NCBI RefSeq assembly: GCF_030272615.1
Contig: NC_081409.1
Span: forward strand, 652,398,468-652,462,467
Direction of reading: 5' to 3'
Origin: Cryptomeria japonica
Taxonomy: Eukaryota; Streptophyta; Pinopsida; Cupressales; Cupressaceae
DNA: 64,000 nucleotides
Shown: one piece after another, positions 11,673 to 22,574 of the stretch
Layout of the letters: each line of letters begins with the position of its first letter
How positions within the stretch are numbered: position 1 is the first letter of the stretch
The notes under the pieces: generated by a model
The model's input: the letters and a program-made list of their open reading frames with translations, nothing else
The model's database searches: none
Told to the model about the DNA's origin: nothing
Position numbers and translations under genes: made by a program

Positions 11673-13221
11673 AACATGCTCAAAATATGTATCTAAAATA
11701 TGAAAAAAATATTAAAAATTAGAATACTAGAATTAAAATATCATTTCATGTTTACTTTCACCTTAATTTAAGTAAATAAATCACTAAACGTGAATAAATG
11801 AGGCCAAGAATACCTCACCTAGACATGATAGCAATTATGCCAATGGTTATTTTTTTGTGACAGAGGTTTTGAAGGACCCTAAACTTTATACAAAAGGATT
11901 TTGTCAGAATCTAAAACCTAGTTATAGAACACTACTAGAAAATAAAGTATACGAGATCAACAACCAAACTACAGAATACAAACCAACTATCCAAAAGAAG
12001 AAAATCTAAAAAATCCACTTCTACATCATAACGTTCATAACCATAGAATAATCATACTCAAATTAAATAATAAATCTGAGCCCAAGAATCACCAAGGTAA
12101 TTAAAAAAAAAAAAAGTTATTAGAAGCGCACTTTCCTTCAATCCAAACATATGGACCCTTCATTGTCCACAAGCTCCTCCTCAAAATGGTACAAAAGTGC
12201 ACTTATGATCCCTTCCATCTTCTCCACCAACGTCAATCTCCACCTCAATAAGAGACAAATCCACCGTAATAGGAACAATTAAAGAAGACCAATGATGGAT
12301 ATTTTGAATCATATCCTAACCCACTGAAGCATTCTCCAACTCAATAGTTGAAACATTGGCCAAATGAAGGAAACATGTAATGAAAACCACCTTAAAGCAG
12401 CTTCATTTCTTAGAAGAAAATATATTTAATAAAGCCACCAACTTTGAAACTAGGGTCTTAAGATACATTTTACTTTAAAAAATCTTTGCCTCTATAAGAA
12501 ATACAAGAGTAAAAATAAAAGAGACAACAAAACAACCCTAAAGCAAAAATAATAATTATAAATATGCCCTAAATAGTTAGAGGTCACAAAAGCTACTACA
12601 AGCACATAGAATTCTGCAAATTCCCCTCCAAATTCAGAACAACAAAAATATAACATGTTTATGGGAGAAACATCGTCCTGCCAATAAGTGCAAGGGAAAA
12701 AGAAGATGAAAATGGGAATTGAAGGAAAAAAACCAAAAAACACCATACCCATCATGGCCAAGAACCGAAACTAGAGAGATCTACCCAAAACCAACATAGG
12801 ATCACCCTCTCAAATAATTTCTTCCTTATCACAAAGGGAAAATAGGTAAAATAACTAATTAAATTATATTTTATATTATTTAATTAATGGAAAAAATGAA
12901 TATTTAAAAGAAAATGCTATGTCATAGGTATTTTTTAACTATCTATAGCCATTATTTAGAAATTAATTTCCCCAATATTATGAATGGATCAAACTCTATA
13001 TAGTGGACCATTATTTTTGTACTTTGATTAGAAGTATAAAATATTCAAAAATTTTATGAGCCAACATGGTAATTTGATGAGGAATTGAGTAGATTTCATT
13101 TCATATGAAATAAGGTATACGATTTGTAAGGAATTTATAATTTGATGGCACATTCTAGTTCCAAGTTCCTGTCCCCTCTCCCTCTCTCTCACCCCTTCTA
13201 ACCCCAATCTAATTTTTTATA
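11673..13221. repeat. Unit 1/unit 3 shared segment with a minus-strand hydrophobic-ORF module
   Basis: This stretch matches 42431-43978 closely. On the minus strand a small frame (12761-12492) encodes a very hydrophobic stretch (motifs SPINMLYFCCS and YLGHIYNYYF), kept at 43517-43251. At 11862-11890 the module ends in the same GGTTTTGAAGGACCC tail as the LINE fragments, suggesting a retroposed 3' piece. The hydrophobic frame is more likely U-rich 3' sequence than a real protein. The block 12870-13221 holds nothing recognisable. Confidence 0.4.
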
Positions 13222-14090
13222 TTTTTGATTAAGGATAAAGAGGTTTTGAGGGGACCCGAAACCCCTTACAATAGGGTTTGAAGGGACCAGAAACCTTCAG
13301 ATTTTAGCAGGATCTGGAACCCACAAACCAATGCTATAACAAAAGAATAAACAAAATGAAATACCAGCAGCACAAACCCAGCCAAGGTTGGAAAAACACA
13401 GCCTCAATCACATACACAAGGGTTTTACTAAGGCTCCCTTAATTTTCAAGTGATACCATGGGTGATTTCAGGCACCCATCACCTTCAAAGACACCAGATT
13501 ACAATAGGTAAATATACAATTACAATCTAGACACACGGCATTTTGAAAGGCTCCCCTAACCTTCTTATGGGTTTTGAATTGGCCCCCAAAACCAATAGAG
13601 AAGGGTTTTTCCAGGCTCCCTTTACCTGAAACAAAAGCTTTAGTCTACTAACAACAACATCATTCCTTAACCAAAAACAATAGCTGGCCAGACTGTACCC
13701 TTGAAAATTTCTAGCATCCAGCCTCCCTGTGGGTTTTACAAGGCTCCCACAACCTCACTAGACAGAAAACAGAAAAATAAGGGGGTTTTGAAAGTCTCTC
13801 CTAACCTTCGAAATGGGTATTTAAGTGGCTCCTATAACCACCAGGAAGAAGCCAGCAACAGCTTCAGACTACAAAACAAAGTCCAACAACCAAAGAATAA
13901 ACCCACAAAGCTTAGTTCAACAAATGGGTTTTGAAACGGCACCCAAAGCCTTGAGCTGAAAAAGAGACTAGATCCCCTAATACATTTTTTATTTTATTCT
14001 ACATTTTCAAAACTCTTTTTGTAAACCTCAAAACCTATTGTATGGGGTTTCAAGTCCCCCTCAAAACCTACTCTTCCCTTAATCAAAAAC
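13222..14090. mobile_element. 0.87-kb element with inverted LINE-like tails and an iterated core motif
   Basis: The left end (13222-13280: TTTTTGATTAAGG.., then GGTTTTGAGGGGACCC) and right end (14030-14090: GGGGTTTCAAGTCCCCC, then CCTTAATCAAAAA) are imperfect inverted repeats of about 50 bp. Between them a motif close to GGGTTTTGAAAGGCTCCC followed by CTAACC recurs about seven times in degenerate form. The element is also present at 43979-44823. It could be a foldback/MITE-like element or two retroposon tails inserted head to head. Confidence 0.5.
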
Positions 14091-15795
14091 ACTTGTAGTA
14101 ATTTGTCACTTCAATTTTAAACTTTAAAATGACTTAGTTGATTCATACCTTGCTCTATCTCATATATTACAATTAATATATTGGTGAAATGAATGTTCAT
14201 GAAGAAAATTGAAAACTGAAATACTTAAATTGTATTTAAATTTGCACATATTTAATTTATAGGTTTTAAAGTGTGTTTCATATTTTAAAATTTATTTACT
14301 CATAATTGATTTGAAAAATAATTTGTAACAAATTCTTTTATCAAATTTTTAAAGATATTGCCTCAAGACATACTTAAATATCACAACTAAGAAAAAATGA
14401 GATAATTAAATAAATATGTATATAACTACTTTGTGAACTCATAGAAAATAAAATAACAACCAGGATTTAATAACAAATAAATGCTAAGGGCTTACATTAT
14501 GAAATTAACCTAGAGTGCTAGTTTAATAATCAAGATTTTCAAATAGTACAATTGACTATATTAGATAGTATTAGCAGTTTCTCGGAATAGTAATATATCA
14601 TAAGCCTACATTTTCATTTGATCTAGATCATGTAAGCTAGTTTTTTTAGCTATGTGTTATTTCATAGGCTAATCATTTCCCGTTGACTTGTATGAGAAGA
14701 CGAGTGACAAGAATATTTGTAAATACATATAACAAATATCTCCATAAGTTGTGGGATTTATTTCATCCCTTGTTCATCATTTCAATAGAGGAATGAGATA
14801 TGAAGAAAGACATAAGACATGGATGAGATTATTTTTGAGATGAATTAAACTTTATTAGGAAATTTACTTAAATATATTCACAACATAGATTCAACGTAGT
14901 AGCTTGAAAGCTATAAAGAGGAGTTGAAGTAGAATTTCTATAATCAAAACAAATTCTAATTTGAATGAAAAGATTCCTTCAATAAGTATATCTAATACAG
15001 GTATCATACCTTCAAAAAACTAGCCAAAATATTAAGCTAAAATTATAGTTTTCATATAACTCTTGTGGTGGTTCTCAATTCTTATTTGAGCTTTAGAGTT
15101 TTAAAAAATGACAAAAAAATAAAAATATAGATATATTTGAAAACTCTAACTCCATATGGTTAAATAACTTTGTTGAACAAAAATGACATGATGAAAATGT
15201 GCATGTTCACCTCTAATTTCAGTCCAATTGCTCTTCTTAACCGTTCAAGACATAATATGCTACATTCAAAATATTTAAAAGTCATGATATGATGTTTTAA
15301 ACTATTGTTCTTAAAAATAATCTAATTCAAGAATCAAACCAATTTTGAACAATAAAAATAAAATAATTGTTTACAATTTTTTATATGAATGACGTGTAAA
15401 ATCATTATTGACTTGTTAACAATTGAACAAAATAACATTTTAAGTAGATTCCTTTGCATGGAATTTTATAAGAAGAATAGCTACTGCACCCATTTTTCAC
15501 CGTTCCATATTAACACATGATTGAATTTAATTGAGTTTTCATTTGCATACAAATTATTATAATTTTCCTTGGATAGAAAAACTAGCTTCTAGAAAATCTT
15601 CGATGGATAACCCATAAATTCTTCAATGGATAATTAATCGCGCAAGAATGAGTAAATTCAATAAATAAATTCATTTATACATTCTAATTAAACAAGCAAT
15701 GATCCGTGTAACATACGCAGAATGACAGCCGCCATTGACTAGACCTCGGCCGGCCTAGGTTAAGCTGGTCCTATTGTGTTCTACATATAAACTCA
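14091..15795. other. AT-rich segment shared with units 2 and 3, no gene
   Basis: Parts match 38450-38990 (unit 2), and almost all of it matches 44824-46470 (unit 3). No ORF, RNA gene or element boundary is supported. It is the distal upstream region of the EG45 locus. Confidence 0.5.
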
Positions 15796-18024
15796 CTGGC
15801 AAGAAAACTGGTAGAGGAAAAAAGGAAACCAAAGGCACTGAATATTATTATTTTGAGCTACATCAGAAGTGTTGAGGGCCTTAAAATCTACTTAAGCTTC
15901 TATTAATCTTCTTTCAATCTCTTTAGCTTGATGTTGGATTTTTATTTTTATTTAGAAATATAAAAATTTATATATATTTTTCTAATTAAATTTTTTTAAT
16001 GAGTTTGTAGTAATCTTCTTTCAATCTACTTAGCTTGGTGTGGGATTTTTATTTTTATGTAGAAATATAAAAAATTTTAAAATAAAAAATTTAGCTACAT
16101 GTTTTGATATTTATGTTAAAATAATCTTATTTCATAAAAATTAATTACAATAAGAAAACAATCTTTTACCTCATCTTTAAAAAAACAAACATATTTGTAC
16201 ATATATTGATTAAAGTCTGGAGTATGTTGAAACGTATCAGAAAGGTGACATGCCTTTTAAATTGCTACAAACAAGATGTACATACCTTATCTTCTGTAAA
16301 ATTTGAACTTGTGATAAAAATAGAATGGTATTGGCATGATGCAGAGGAGGAGGATTTGAATTACATATTAATAAAGAAGATTAAAACGAGCAAAGTGCGT
16401 AGCAGAGAAGCATGTGAAAGGGAGTGTACGATTGATGTTAAAAGAAGAGAATGTAACATCAACCAGAACCTTTGGTATAGGTTGAAAGAAAGGGCGTGTA
16501 CTCTCGTTTAAGTTGTAACATCAACGGTAAGGTTAAGTATGGGTTTTTGAATGGAAGCACGTGGTAAAACTAGAGTTTCATTTTTAAAAGTAATATTGTT
16601 GTACGTTGTAATATTGTAATATTGTCGAAGATCTTGTGTTTGATTCTTTTTGAGAAAGATGACAACTTTCTTATTGTAATTTGCAATTTTCATTTGTATT
16701 GTTCCTCTTGACAGGTATGTTCAGTTTTGTATGGTTTTTTTTAGCTGTAGTCAAAATTATTATGTTCTTTTAAAAGTGCTGCACCTCAGTAATTCTTTCT
16801 TTATTAATATAAATGCATTTTTACCGAATTTTTTTTTTTTTTTTAAATAATTAAACACTAGATAATTTAAATAATGTTCAAAGGTAAAAATAGAATTACC
16901 ATTCATTAAGGAATCTTCGTTTAATTTATAAAACAAGTGTTTTCTTAATAACTAGTACTTGCACAAAAAAAGTGCAATGGTTACATTGATAGTTAAATAT
17001 ATTTTAAATAATATAGGTATTGTAAAGTATGAATTACATAAAGTCAAAAAGTACATTAGTTAGTAGTAATAATTTATAAAACAAATGAATTGACTTGAAT
17101 TTAAAATGCTAAATTCTAAAAATGTTGTTATGATAAAAATTTTTGTATTAGTTGTTCTTATCAATGCACATCTCTATGATTTTGTTGAGCAAGGTATTTC
17201 TCTCTAGTGAAATCTATTTGTTTTAATTTAAATAATCTAAGTGGATTTGTTCGTCTCAAATTCATTTTCATATTTTTTAGTTTCCCAAAATAATTTTCTA
17301 ATAGATAATTATTTAAAAATAAAAAATGATGATTTAAGATTTATGTGAATATGATATGTTGGCATTATATTTTTATTACTGCTTATTTTAATTCTATTGA
17401 ACAAAAATAATTTTATTTTTATATTTAATTCATTTTTTATATATTATTGTTCTTTAATTTCATTGTATTGAACACATAAATTAGATGTGAGTAGTTGACT
17501 GTATGTAATAAAAATTATGTAAAAAATATAATTGTGACATGGTCTAATATATGATGGAGATGAATTTTTTAATTTGTTATGTTCAATCAAAATATTCTTG
17601 TATGTATGAAAGTAAACTTTGACCATAGTTTTTATGTTATGTGAGCATTAATATTTTTAAAAATACATTCTTTATGTTTAACAGATTTTTCTTTTCAAAA
17701 TTTGAAATTTAGATAGTGAATTGAAATCTAAATTTTTAAATTAAAATTCTCTATGCTTAAGAGATTTTTCTTTCTCAAAAATTTGAAATTCAAATTGTGA
17801 ATTGAAATCTAAGTTTCTGAATTAATTTAAATTAATATGACTTACATTTACCTCAATGAAAAACAATATTAATGTACTTTACATTTACCTTTATAAAATG
17901 TTAATTTGAAATTCAGAAAACCAGGTGATGAATTGAAGTCTTCAACAATTCTTATTCTATTTTGTATAGTTTAAGCCTGGTAACAAAATTGAAATCTATT
18001 TTGTTTTCTATATATACCCAATTC
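15796..18024. other. Unit 1-specific upstream region of the EG45 gene
   Basis: Unit 3 jumps from the equivalent of about 15795 to about 18025, so these 2.2 kb are either inserted in unit 1 or deleted in unit 3; I see no clear target duplication. It contains two short tandem duplications: about 108 bp period at 15901-16072 (TTCTTTCAATCT..TTAGCTTG) and about 82 bp period at 17668-17832 (TTTGAAATT..GTGAATTGAAATCTAA). A 101-codon frame at 16206-16511 has no recognisable family and is probably chance. Confidence 0.5.
18009..18016 (+). promoter_or_regulatory. Candidate TATA box of the EG45-like gene
   Basis: TATATATA lies 99-106 bases before the ATG and just upstream of the conserved TTCAACATTCACAAATTGCAGC leader shared with unit 3. 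Spacing fits a plant core promoter with a leader of about 70 bases. Unit 3 lacks this TATA because its homology resumes just after it. Confidence 0.5.
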
Positions 18025-18114
18025 CAATGTTCAACATTCACAAATTGCAGCTCTGTTGTTCTTGAGGCGTAAGAGAATTGAGCGGGAGAATCACAGTGTG
18101 TTTGTTGGGAGAGA

Positions 18115-18728
18115 ATGGCTGGTGGAGGTATTTCTAGCATGTGGCGGGCTGTGTTCGTGATGAGTTTCATGTGGGGCTGGTATTGCTGTGTGGCTGAGCA
18201 AGGAACATCCACATTTTACACTGCTCCATATGTCCGTAAGTATATTTTTAATTGTTACGAAATTCAGTGATGAGTATTGCCGTCAATGAATGACTGAAAG
18301 TTAGTCGGTGGTATTGTTGTTTATGACGAGTTTAATAGCGTGTTATTGTTTTGACAGAATCGGCGTGCTATGGAAACGACCTCAATCAATTTCCAGCAGG
18401 AGATTTGTTTGCGGCGGCAACTGATGCATTCTGGGGCGGTGGAGCGGCTTGCGGAAAACAGTACCGAATCACAAATCAGGGCGTTCCGATGCCATGCAAG
18501 AGCGGATCCATCGTCGTGAAGATTGTTGATTATTGCCCAGCGGGATGCGCTGGCACCATCGATTTATCTCAAGCTGCCTTCGCCGATATTGCTGATCCAG
18601 ATGCTGGCAAAGTTTACATCGACTATGAACAGTAAGTTGGTGGTTGATTTTCACTCTTTCCTCTTGTTCCCTGTAATATTAATTGATATGTTCGTTGAAT
18701 TATTCTTCCTTTGTTTTTCAGGGCCTGA
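18115..18728 (+). CDS. EG45-like domain protein (plant natriuretic peptide / p12-like, secreted)
   Basis: Three exons: 18115-18235, 18358-18631, 18722-18728, with GT..AG introns (GTAAGT donors at 18236 and 18632, acceptors ending 18357 and 18721). The product is about 133 residues, the usual size for this family. Residues 1-28 form a signal peptide (hydrophobic core FVMSFMWGWYCCV). The barwin-like double-psi barrel follows, with TFYTAPYV, SACYGND, GGAACGKQYRIT, NQGVPMPC, VKIVDYCPAGC, GTIDLSQAAF and IADPDAGK. The family is apoplastic and includes blight-associated p12 and natriuretic peptides of water/ion balance and stress. Compared with the unit 3 copy, 15 bp (five codons, including a family-conserved Cys before NQG) are missing, so one disulfide is probably lost. 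Exon 3 adds only Gln-Ala before the stop, and an unspliced intron 2 would stop after Gln. The frame is open; expression is unknown. Confidence 0.85.
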
Positions 18729-18755
18729 GCATGCTGAACAGCCCTATTATTCCTA

Positions 18756-18761
18756 AATAAA
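18756..18761 (+). other. Polyadenylation signal candidate
   Basis: AATAAA 28 bases after the EG45 stop codon. It is conserved in the unit 3 pseudogene at about 47291-47296. A conserved downstream block (TGCTTTTGCGTTGTACGAAG) continues the 3' UTR or flank in all three units. Confidence 0.5.
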
Positions 18762-20209
18762 GCCCGCACCAAGATGACCGGGGATAATGAATCATACCAC
18801 TTTTGGTAGTTCTGTTGCTTTTGCGTTGTACGAAGTAGGCTGCCTTGAATATGCTTCGTCTTAATAACAAATATTACTGAATAATATATCTAATATCTAT
18901 TGTGTCCTTTGTGCTTGTCTTAATTCGAAACATTTCCAATTTTGAGCTCAGTAAATTCCAATCAATTAACATTAAAAGACTTAGTTCAATTTAAAAAAAA
19001 AACATTAGAAGACTTATAAGACATTTCAAACGTCTCGATAATGTTTCCGTAGTTTTCTCCTCAAGAGATAGTTGTTTAGTCTTTCAGAAACAAGTTTTTA
19101 GCTGCTTCTGACTATTTTACAATTTGAATCTAAAGGTGACACTATTGGCATTGCTAGGTTCAAAACTCAAAATAATATATATAAGTAAATTTTACATTAT
19201 GAAGATTGGTAAATAGTAGATATTTTTTACAATTAGTCAAGTTATAATATTGTTATGGGATTTCAAATATGTAATTTTCATATCAAATTCAATGACTTAT
19301 GATTGATGTTTAGTGATTCACAATATTCTATTTTTCATGAGAATGAATAGTACATTTAGCATTCTTTGCAATTAGACAATTCTCATAGATGAAACATTGG
19401 GCATTCCTCGAAAAGCGCTCATCCCATCTATTATGAATCTATGTCTATAATATTGATGCATTAATATTTTTAAAATATTATGTATATGTAATTTTATTTG
19501 TTCATTGTAATTTAGATAATTTTAAGTTTTTAAGATTAAATAATAAACTATTGGATTTTAGGGATATTAATAAAATCTATAAACATTAAAATATGATCTT
19601 AAAGATATTTTCGGACTGGGTTTTCTAAAAAAATTGCATACAAAAAACTTACTTATCCTTTTCATATCACATTTTTTTTATATAACAATTCAACAATTTC
19701 ATGTGAAAAATTTATATCTCTAATAAGATGCAAACAATAAAAATTTTATTACTTAAATAAAAATGCTAACAGAGTGTCAATTCAATATTCTCCTTATTGA
19801 AATAGCCTCCATTATATCTCATTTGTCAATAATTTCAATCTTCCTTTAATTTAAATAGCCTCCATTATATCTCATTTGTAGATGAAATATTTTTTATATT
19901 TAATTTCCATTAAGCTACTTTTCTTGATGGATGAGATTTATATGTTAAAAGATTTTATGATAATAATTGTATTATGTAGATAATTTGATATAAATAAAAT
20001 AAATAAATTAAAAATAATTAATTTAAATCAATAAAAATAGATTAATTTAATTAAAGTAATTTTTTAGAAGTTAAATAAGTGGATTATGCTAATCTTAGAT
20101 TCAATTGTAGAAATATGATGGAGATGTATTGTTGAATTTCTTTATCAATATTCATTCTATTTAAACTATATAATATGACTAAACTAATGATTTTAAAGAT
20201 GATCTTTAA
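18762..20209. other. EG45 3' flank, shared among units
   Basis: Bases 18795-20050 match 39100-39870 (unit 2 remnant) and, up to about 19420, 47320-47735 (unit 3). It is AT-rich with no coding sequence. The right end, ATAAATATTATT (20210-20221), is the left target duplication of the next LINE fragment. Confidence 0.6.
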
Positions 20210-20477
20210 TAAATATTATTTTTGATAAAGATAAACAGGTTTTATAGGGACCTGGAACCCAAAGTATTACAAACCAAGGTCGGCAACCAACTAGACCGAA
20301 AAACTAAGAATAACAGGGGACAAACCCCGCACAGATAGAAAGCCAAAATAACAAAAAATAGTTGAACCAAAAAATAGGGCAAAGCACTCAGCTAAGAGAG
20401 TGCATCAATTAAGTATTTTTCTGAATAATACTCCTATTAATTTTCTCCAAATCCTCCATGATGAATCTCGAGGTTCC

Positions 20478-21860
20478 CTAGTCCTGGCGCCGGCCCCTGG
20501 TTCTATAATTAGTCATCATGGAATTAATTTTTTTCAAACCATCAGAACTATTGTCCATTGCCTGCCTACTGACTTCTACCAGATTGTTCAGGTTTTCCTT
20601 GATCTCACTCACATCCTCTTCTAGCTTCTCAATTCTACACTCTTGGTCAACCTTCATAGTTTCCACATCCTGAGAAATTTTTTGGATCAAACTCATGATC
20701 TTGTTAGTTTTATTGGGCCGAGGGGATTTTGTGAAAGTGTCAACAATTCCTTTAATCCCATATTTTAGGGATTCAATTTCCTTCTCCACCCACTTCTAGC
20801 AACTCTCCAATAGCAGATTTCCCATCACCCTCTCCCCCTTTATCTCGCCTTTATTTTCCTTAATCGCAAACCCTCGTTTCTCATCATCCACCTTGATAGG
20901 GATGTCCAACCTAATCTTGTGGTATAGGATTTTGGACCCACTAGATTTGATTAGTTTCATTTTCTTTTTGGTGGATGGCTTTGAGTCTTACAATTTCTTG
21001 CTACTAGACTTGAACTTACTAGCCGCCTATCTCAGAGGATTTATTTTCCTGCTACTATTAGTTCCCAGGGTCACCATGGGCTCCCCTTCTTTCTTTGGTC
21101 TATACTCTGGGTCCTCCATATCCTTTATATCACGCTAATCCATGGCAGTACCACTATCATCCTCATCCATCTTTGTGTCATAAACTAGCTGCACATCAGG
21201 GCTAGAGGAGGAAATGTGGGTTTTATCCTTGGGGGAGGATTTCACTTAATGAGCTTGGTTGTATTCCATAATCAACAAGATAAGTCCTTCATGAATCACA
21301 GGGTTATCCTGATTTTCAAAATGTTGAACTAAACTATTCTCCAAGGACAACACAAAATAAAAGGGAATGGAAATAAATCTACCATGCCTAAAATGGTTTA
21401 AGATAGTAAAATGATGTGAGAAAATACTAGCATATCTACCATCCAGGGTGATGTACCTCATGATGAATTTTGTCATATCAGCCCAGAGGGAAATCAACTC
21501 TTTCCTGTTATAGCCATCATCTATCATTTTCGTAGCCCTCAATCTTTCCTTTTCCTTATCATAAAAGGGAGCAATAGCCTCCTCACCCGACTTCTTATCT
21601 CTATAGAATTTTTTGCCTTTTATATCCAGACCAGTAACAATGGCAACTAGGTTTTCATTGACTTGAAACTCCACACCAAATGTAGTCAGCACACCCTTCT
21701 TCCAACTTTTAATAAATCTTTCCATAACAATGGCAGAATGACCATGCAATCTCTACAAAAGGGACACCATCCCGCCATCAGAAATTTCCTCCCAAACCTC
21801 CTTGTTCTTCAACCACTTATCATAGGTTGTGGGTTCAAACATATTCATTTCACCTCCCAT
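20478..21860 (-). pseudogene. LINE-associated third ORF (MGG coiled-coil protein), copy 2
   Basis: One reading frame of about 460 codons starting MGGEMNMFEPTTYDKW, broken by a few stops (about 21750, 21246, 21137, 21030, 20795) but with no frameshift seen. The N-terminal module aligns with copies 1 and 3 (VTGLDIKGKKFYRDKK; TLDGRYASIFSHHFTILNHF; ISIPFYFVLSLENS; HEGLILLIMEY) but is much more diverged than the flanking DNA. An acidic/Ser-rich linker and a C-terminal coiled coil (KISQDVETMKVDQECRIEKL) follow. The shared architecture in an independent insertion argues that this ORF belongs to the element. Function unknown. Confidence 0.6.
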
Positions 21861-22083
21861 TCTGAAGTTCGAGCAAATCAGAGACTCTCAAAAAACCAGG
21901 AGAAAAGAAAACCAGAAACAGGGCAAACTAAAAGTTCTAAAACTTCTCAAAGTGGTAATAATTTGAAATACCACCCCAACGACTCCCATCCCATCATAAT
22001 ATTTCATCATAAATTTCATTGGAAAGGTCGAAGATCTTGGCATCATTTCTTGCCAAGTCCCTAAAGGTTTTCAAGAATATTTC

Positions 22084-22440
22084 CTATCCTCTCCACCATT
22101 TAACCGCCATGTTACCCATCGCCAAGTTGGCCAAATGAGCCACCAGTTTGTTTCTTTCCCAAAAAATGTGCAAGATCTTGAAATTCTCTAGGCCGACTAT
22201 CATGTCAAGGCAATCCTTGATTAAGTTTGAAATAGTCCAACTAGGCACCGTACATCCCTTAATGCATTTGACGATGTTAAGTGAGTCACTCTCTAGGCCG
22301 AATATCATTTCAAGGCAATCGTTGATTAAGTTTGAAATAGTCTAGCTAGGAACCTAACATCCCTTAATGCATTTGACGATGTTAAGCGAGTCACTCTCCA
22401 GCCAGACTCATTTGAACCCCTCCTTGCTCACCATGTGCAG
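22084..22440 (-). pseudogene. LINE RNase H C-terminal remnant, copy 2
   Basis: The minus-strand frame reads GLESDSLNIVKCIKG, then HIFWERNKLVAHLANLAM. These correspond to the EGDS and H..RE.N..AD.LA regions of plant LINE RNase H. It ends at a stop about 220 bases before the MGG ORF on the same strand. Confidence 0.65.
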
Positions 22441-22574
22441 TCTGATAAATATTGTTACAAGAAAAGAATTATCAATTTGAAAACAGATCTTAGATAACTA
22501 TTTTTAAAAATGTTAGTAGTCTGATAAATAAACAAAAGAATTTGACAAAGATTTTTATTGCAATAAAGATTGTT

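Larger units (their letters stand above)
1..20209. repeat. Tandem segmental duplication, unit 1
   Basis: This stretch is the left member of a three-unit tandem array. Bases 1-3290 match about 39886-42430 of unit 3, and 11673-19420 match 42431-47735, apart from a 2.2-kb segment (about 15796-18024) that unit 3 lacks. The 3296-11667 block is a later insertion, because unit 3 reads straight through the site. Unit 1 is the only unit with an intact EG45-like gene. Edges are by eye; the left edge is cut by the window. Confidence 0.8.
20222..22444 (-). mobile_element. 5'-truncated LINE fragment, copy 2 (independent insertion)
   Basis: Flanked by ATAAATATTATT (20210-20221) and ATAAATATTGTT (22445-22456), a 12-bp target duplication with one mismatch. 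On the minus strand it has an RNase H remnant (22440-22084), then the MGG ORF (21860-20478), then a tail ending at 20222 (CCTGTTTATCTTTATCAAAAA-like on the minus strand, with GGGTTCCAGGTCCC). It sits about 115 bp from the empty site of copy 1 (CAATAAAGATTGTT at 22561-22574), so it is a separate event. Confidence 0.8.

Noticed and set aside
16206-16511. 101-codon frame upstream of the EG45 gene
   Set aside because: No recognisable domain and no counterpart in unit 3; a frame of this size is expected by chance in AT-rich DNA.
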